Positions 4,365 to 7,496 of a DNA stretch of 7,496 nt are shown here, in pieces. This DNA is from Candidatus Omnitrophota bacterium (lineage in GTDB: Bacteria; Omnitrophota; Gorgyraeia; Duberdicusellales; 4484-171): the NCBI GenBank assembly GCA_028702365.1, contig JAQVOZ010000061.1:1-7496 (forward strand), given 5' to 3'. A program made the translations under genes and the position numbers. Below the pieces are notes generated by a model. It was given only the letters and a program-made list of their open reading frames with translations. It ran no database searches and was not told where the DNA came from. Positions within the stretch are counted from its first letter, which is position 1; each line of letters begins with the position of its first letter.

Positions 4365-5567
4365 CTAATCGTCGGCAACGATTTTCAAAAATTTGCGCTT
4401 GCCCAGCTTAAGAACCAATCCCCGGGAAGGAATTTTTAGGGTTTGATCTTTTACGGTTGAGGTTTTGGATGGGTCAGCTTCTACGATTGAAATTCCTCCC
4501 TGCGCCAGCAGGCGGCGGGCTTCATTTTTGGAGAGAACTATTTTCTGGCTGAAAAGCACTTCTATCAAATCTACGTTTTCCTTGCTTGCATGATATATTG
4601 GTATATCTTTCGGCAGTTCTTTATTGGAAAATATTTTTTCAAATTCTTCTTTTTCTTTTTTGCCGGATTCTTTGGAATAATAAAAAGAAACTATCTCCTC
4701 GGCAAGCATAAGTTTTGCTTCTTTAGGGTGCATCTTTTTTACTTTTTCAAGCGGGATATCCGTAAGCAACCGGAAATATTCAAGCATTACTTCATCGGAT
4801 ATGCTCATAAGCTTTCCAAACATACTTTTTGGCTCTTCAGTTATACCTATATAATTGCCTAAAGACTTGGACATCTTATTTTTGCCATCTAAGCCCACAA
4901 GCAGCGGCATAGTAACTATTGCCTGCGAAGGCTTTCCGTAAACTTCCTGTAAGTGTCTGCCGACAATTAAATTAAATTTCTGGTCTGTTCCGCCAAATTC
5001 TATGTCAGCGTCCATCATAACCGAGTCATAGCCCTGAATCAAAGGATAAACCATTTCAACTATTGTTAACGGGCGGTTTTCCTTCATGCGCAGGCTAAAA
5101 TCATCCCTTTCAAGCATTCTTGCAACAGTATAGGAAGAAAGCAGAGAAAGGAATTTCGATATGTCCATTGCTTTATACCAGGTGCTGTTAAAAATTATTT
5201 TTGTCTTTTGTTTATCGAGAATTTTAAAGGCCTGTTCCGTGTAGGTTGAGGCATTATCTTTAATTTCATCTTCGCTTAAAACAGGCCGCAAGATGCTTCT
5301 TCCGGAAGGGTCGCCGATTTTGGCGGTGAAATCACCGATAATTAAATTAACGAAGTGGCCTAAGTCCTGGAGTTTACGCAGTTTGCGAAGCAGGACGGTG
5401 TGGCCAAGATGGATGTCTCTTGCGGTTGGGTCAAAGCCGATTTTTAATTTCAGAGGCTTGTTGCTTGTTAAAGATTTCTCGAGTTTGCTGGTGAGCTCAT
5501 CTAGCGAAATTACATCAACGGCGTTCTCTTTTATGCAATCGAGATGGCGTTCGATTTCTTTTTTCAC
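4365..5567 (-). CDS. tyrS: Tyrosyl-tRNA synthetase
   Basis: Charges tRNA-Tyr with tyrosine in the cytoplasm, using ATP through a tyrosyl-adenylate. At 400 residues it is full length. The class I signature is HLGH at 53-56 after GFDPTARDI, and the second signature is KMSKS at 231-235. Tyrosine-pocket stretches include YPLIQGYDSV (174-183) and the FGGTDQKFNL block (191-200). Residues about 336-400 form a C-terminal S4 RNA-binding domain ending KLGKRKFLKIVADD. The HLGHTVLLRKL form and QGYDS point to the TyrZ-like (type 2) bacterial subgroup. The start is GTG: a TGA lies immediately upstream in frame, and AAGGAG stands 11 bases ahead. It follows rpsA by 35 bases and is probably co-transcribed. 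No T-box leader is present, so it is not separately controlled by tRNA charging here. Confidence 0.97.
   Translation of the reverse strand: MKKEIERHLDCIKENAVDVISLDELTSKLEKSLTSNKPLKLKIGFDPTARDIHLGHTVLLRKLRKLQDLGHFVNLIIGDFTAKIGDPSGRSILRPVLSEDEIKDNASTYTEQAFKILDKQKTKIIFNSTWYKAMDISKFLSLLSSYTVARMLERDDFSLRMKENRPLTIVEMVYPLIQGYDSVMMDADIEFGGTDQKFNLIVGRHLQEVYGKPSQAIVTMPLLVGLDGKNKMSKSLGNYIGITEEPKSMFGKLMSISDEVMLEYFRLLTDIPLEKVKKMHPKEAKLMLAEEIVSFYYSKESGKKEKEEFEKIFSNKELPKDIPIYHASKENVDLIEVLFSQKIVLSKNEARRLLAQGGISIVEADPSKTSTVKDQTLKIPSRGLVLKLGKRKFLKIVADD
4378..4413. repeat. tyrS 3' end, parent copy of the dispersed repeat
   Basis: This coding stretch (TyrS LKLGKRKFLKIV) is the copy with which 3649-3685 and 1155-1191 align. 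Because it lies in an intact, conserved gene, it is the likely source of the other copies. Confidence 0.55.
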
Positions 5568-5578
5568 TCAGCTTAAGA

Positions 5579-5584
5579 CTCCTT
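5579..5584 (-). promoter_or_regulatory. Shine-Dalgarno of tyrS
   Basis: AAGGAG, 11 bases before the GTG start; the spacing is slightly long. It supports GTG initiation, as no ATG exists near the N-terminus. Confidence 0.7.
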
Positions 5585-5602
5585 TTAAAATATTTACCGA
5601 AA

Positions 5603-7165
5603 CTAGGCCTGGCTTGCCTGTGCTTCTGTCCTTGCTGAAAGGCCTATCTTAGCAGAGCCTGGGTCAATTTTTATAATCTTTACTTTAAGCTTATCCGCGG
5701 GTTTTAGCTTTTCCATTACTTCTTTGTCTATTTCTCCTGAAAAAACCAGGCCCTCGAGTTCTTCTTCAAGCTTTACAAACACACCGAAATTAGTAACCTT
5801 TACAACCTCGCCTTCTAAAATCGTGTCTATCGGATATTTTGCCTGTATTGCATCCCACGGGTCGGCTGAAAGTTGTTTTATGCCTAAAATTATTTTCCTG
5901 CTTGCCTTGTCTATGCCCAAAACTTTAAAACTTAGATTGGCGCCTCTTTTAAGGACTTCCTGGGCGCGGGTTACGCGCTTGGTCCAGGAAATATCTTCAT
6001 TGTATATTACACCTTCAAGGCCGTTTTCAAGCTCGGCGTAAGCACAGCCGTCGCCATAGCCTGTTACCTTTCCTTTTACTTCCGAATCCATGGTTATAAG
6101 GCTTTCCACATCTTCCCATGGGTCGCGCTCCAGGTGCCTTATGCTTAATGAAATTTTTCTCTCGTTAGGTTCAATACTTATAACCTTTGCCTCGATAGCA
6201 TCTCCTACCGCAAACATTTCATAAAGATTAAGGAATTTCTTGGTCCAGGAAATTTCGCTTACATGCACAAGCCCTTCAATGCCTTTCTCAAGCTCAACGA
6301 ATATTCCGTAATTCTGAATGTTTGTAATTCTTCCCTTTATTGTGGTGCCTGATGGATATTTTTGCTCTATTTCTTTCCATGGGTCGGGCGTTGTCTGCTT
6401 AAGGCCGAGAGAAATTTTGCCTTTTTCTCTATCAAAGTTAAGAATCATTACCGAAATTTCGTCTCCCACTGCAACTATTTCGGAAGGATGGCTGATTTTT
6501 TTCCAGCTCATATCCGCAATATGAAGCAACCCGTCAAGGCCTCCCAAATCTATAAACGCTCCGAAGTTAGTAACGCTCTTTACTTTGCCTTTTAGGGTTT
6601 TACCTATTTCCATCTCTTCCCATATTTTCTTACGGGATATTTCTTTTTCCATTCTTACGGCGTCTTTACGCGAAAGAATGAAATTTTCCTTATTTTTTGT
6701 CATTTTAACTATCTGCAAGAAACACTTTTTAGCGGCTGTAGGCTCTTCGCCTGCGTGCCGGTAGCCGGAAAGGCTTTGCGGCAAGAATCCCTCGACGCCG
6801 AAAACTTCAACAATGTAACCGCCTTTTACCTTACGTAGTATTGAGCCCTCGACCAAGTCGCCCTCTTTGTGTTCATTAATTAAGGTATACCAACCTTTTG
6901 ATTCTCTGGCGCGCTTAAAGGAAAGTATTATTTTTCCATCTTCGTTTTCAACGTTTTCAACGTATACGTCAACTTCCTTTAGATTCTCGATATCCACACC
7001 TGCAAATTCATCGCGCGGCAGCATACCTTCTGACTTGTAGCCCACATCAACTATAACCTCTTTTTGGGTTACGCTGACAATTTTGCCTTTTACGATTTCT
7101 CCTTCCTTCAATTCCTTGATTGAAGCGTAATAGGCATTTTCCAGTTCTGATGATACTTTTTCCAT
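5603..7165 (-). CDS. rpsA: 30S ribosomal protein S1
   Basis: Binds mRNA on the 30S subunit and helps start translation of structured or weakly SD-led messages. The 520 residues hold six S1 (OB-fold) repeats: about 21-86, 101-167, 188-257, 273-344, 359-431 and 446-513. Repeats 3 and 4 are the most canonical (SVTNFGAFIDLGGLDGLLHIADMSW; NIQNYGIFVELEKGIEGLVHVSEISW, each followed by KISL). Repeats 1 and 2 are divergent, as in Gram-negative S1, where they contact protein S2 and the ribosome. Repeat 5 has lost the usual NFGAFV core (GYGDGCAYAEL), and repeat 6 is followed by a short TEAQASQA tail. Slightly shorter than E. coli S1 (557). The ATG has GGAGG ten bases upstream, and a near-consensus promoter lies at 7285-7313. 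Probably first gene of an operon with tyrS. Confidence 0.97.
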   Translation of the reverse strand: MEKVSSELENAYYASIKELKEGEIVKGKIVSVTQKEVIVDVGYKSEGMLPRDEFAGVDIENLKEVDVYVENVENEDGKIILSFKRARESKGWYTLINEHKEGDLVEGSILRKVKGGYIVEVFGVEGFLPQSLSGYRHAGEEPTAAKKCFLQIVKMTKNKENFILSRKDAVRMEKEISRKKIWEEMEIGKTLKGKVKSVTNFGAFIDLGGLDGLLHIADMSWKKISHPSEIVAVGDEISVMILNFDREKGKISLGLKQTTPDPWKEIEQKYPSGTTIKGRITNIQNYGIFVELEKGIEGLVHVSEISWTKKFLNLYEMFAVGDAIEAKVISIEPNERKISLSIRHLERDPWEDVESLITMDSEVKGKVTGYGDGCAYAELENGLEGVIYNEDISWTKRVTRAQEVLKRGANLSFKVLGIDKASRKIILGIKQLSADPWDAIQAKYPIDTILEGEVVKVTNFGVFVKLEEELEGLVFSGEIDKEVMEKLKPADKLKVKIIKIDPGSAKIGLSARTEAQASQA

Positions 7166-7186
7166 TAGCTTTAAACCTCCAATTTA

Positions 7187-7204
7187 TCCCAGGTTAACCC
7201 AGGA
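7187..7204. promoter_or_regulatory. Palindrome in the rpsA leader
   Basis: An 18-base near-palindrome, perfect at GGTTAACC and mismatched at only two symmetric pairs that would be G-U in RNA. It lies just upstream of the rpsA Shine-Dalgarno (7176-7180). S1 represses its own translation in E. coli through leader structure, so this is a plausible control site, but that link is inference. Confidence 0.35.
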
Positions 7205-7284
7205 TTAAATATCTAATTTTTCCCTTAAAGTTACCTTACTGGGTATGCGATATCTAATAATAACCGCAGCTTTACGGGGCAACA

Positions 7285-7313
7285 ATTATCTCTTAAAGAG
7301 TTGTTTTTGTCAA
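7285..7313 (-). promoter_or_regulatory. Strong sigma70 promoter for rpsA-tyrS
   Basis: Perfect TTGACA (7308-7313) and GATAAT (7285-7290, five of six) with the ideal 17-base spacer on the minus strand. Transcription should start near 7278, giving a leader of about 113 bases before the rpsA ATG. A strong promoter fits a ribosomal protein gene. Confidence 0.85.
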
Positions 7314-7320
7314 TAACTAT

Positions 7321-7376
7321 AAGCTTTCAGTCTTCAGCCCCCCCCCTGGGGGCCTTCAAGGGCAAGCTGAAAGCTT
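7321..7376. terminator. Hairpin between the acyltransferase tail and rpsA
   Basis: A perfect 10-bp stem pairs 7321-7330 (aagctttcag) with 7367-7376 (ctgaaagctt). Inside is a CCCCC/GGGGG stem next to a run of nine C. It starts right at the upstream gene's stop codon and ends a few bases before the rpsA -35 box, the expected place for a terminator. On the minus strand the bases after the stem (ATAGTTATTG) are not a proper U-run, so termination efficiency is uncertain. The poly-C run is also prone to assembly error. Confidence 0.5.
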
Positions 7377-7377
7377 T

Positions 7378-7496
7378 TCAAAGGTTTTTTATGGTTTCAA
7401 CCACTTTTGCTGTCACCTGGTGACGGGTATCTTGGCCCTCTAAACCCTTTACTTTGGAAAAAATAACCTTTATTTTGCCGAATCTTACGAACCTAG
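7378..7496 (-). CDS. C-terminal end of a probable 1-acylglycerol-3-phosphate acyltransferase (partial)
   Basis: Thirty-eight codons of an open frame enter from beyond the window and stop at 7378. The residues read VRFGKIKVIFSKVKG, then EGQDTRHQVTAKVVETIKNL. This resembles the end of PlsC-family acyltransferases, which often have a '(V)RFGKPI' strand, a short linker and a final amphipathic helix with '...I..L'. PlsC adds the second fatty acid to lysophosphatidic acid at the inner membrane. The catalytic HX4D motif would be off the window, so the family call rests on a weak tail match and on the frequent placing of plsC near rpsA. If the call is wrong, only an unidentified gene end can be claimed. 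Confidence 0.5.
   Translation of the reverse strand, partial: RFVRFGKIKVIFSKVKGLEGQDTRHQVTAKVVETIKNL

Noticed and set aside
5293..6595. Several plus-strand ORFs opposite tyrS and rpsA
   Set aside because: They are shadows of strongly conserved genes, serine/phenylalanine-rich as expected for reverse complements.
1..7496. CRISPR array, tRNA, rRNA, insertion sequence or integrase
   Set aside because: No regularly spaced repeats, cloverleaf, rRNA-like stretch, transposase motif or terminal inverted repeat was found on reading both strands.

Overview
The window is about 7.5 kb of bacterial DNA in which every supported gene lies on the minus strand, so genes are described here from high to low coordinates. 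Two housekeeping genes anchor it: rpsA (ribosomal protein S1, six S1 repeats) and tyrS (tyrosyl-tRNA synthetase with an S4 tail). They follow what looks like the tail of a plsC-type acyltransferase gene. The rest is accessory: a small four-helix membrane protein, two paralogous type IV-pilin-like proteins, an unrecognised basic 350-residue protein, a truncated methyltransferase next to an intact one, and the start of a lipoprotein gene. Six-domain S1, a lipobox and stand-alone prepilin genes suggest a Gram-negative bacterium. The pilin type (about 140 aa, 'AAEG...AQLRYAAE', paired C-terminal cysteines) and the acyltransferase-S1 order remind me of Omnitrophota or related PVC lineages. That placement is from memory and is an inference only.

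Layout. 7378-7496: end of the probable plsC, followed by a hairpin with a nine-C run (7321-7376). 7285-7313: a near-consensus sigma70 promoter that should drive rpsA (5603-7165), tyrS (5603 down to 4365, GTG start) and a membrane protein gene (3751-4335, GTG start), spaced 35 and 29 bases apart as one operon. 3130-3561: pilin B with its own candidate promoter. 2783-3129: a 347-base gene-free stretch holding a REP-like hairpin, a TATAAT promoter with a 12-bp palindrome across its -35 box, and an approximately 140-base leader. 1302-2782: the 350-residue ORF and pilin A, overlapping by ATGA and closed by a clear intrinsic terminator at 1218-1266. 101-1065: the truncated methyltransferase, a complete methyltransferase and the partial lipoprotein gene.

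The most unusual layer is in the intergenic DNA. A stretch resembling the 3' end of tyrS (4378-4413) recurs at 3649-3685 and 1155-1191, with a shorter match at 2984-2999. Each copy sits directly upstream of a separate gene block. The pilin B and 350-residue-ORF promoters also share sequence around the -10 box. Together with the two-thirds-identical pilins, this suggests the accessory block grew by duplication of a unit that once lay just downstream of tyrS. I see no transposase, integrase, tRNA, rRNA or CRISPR array.
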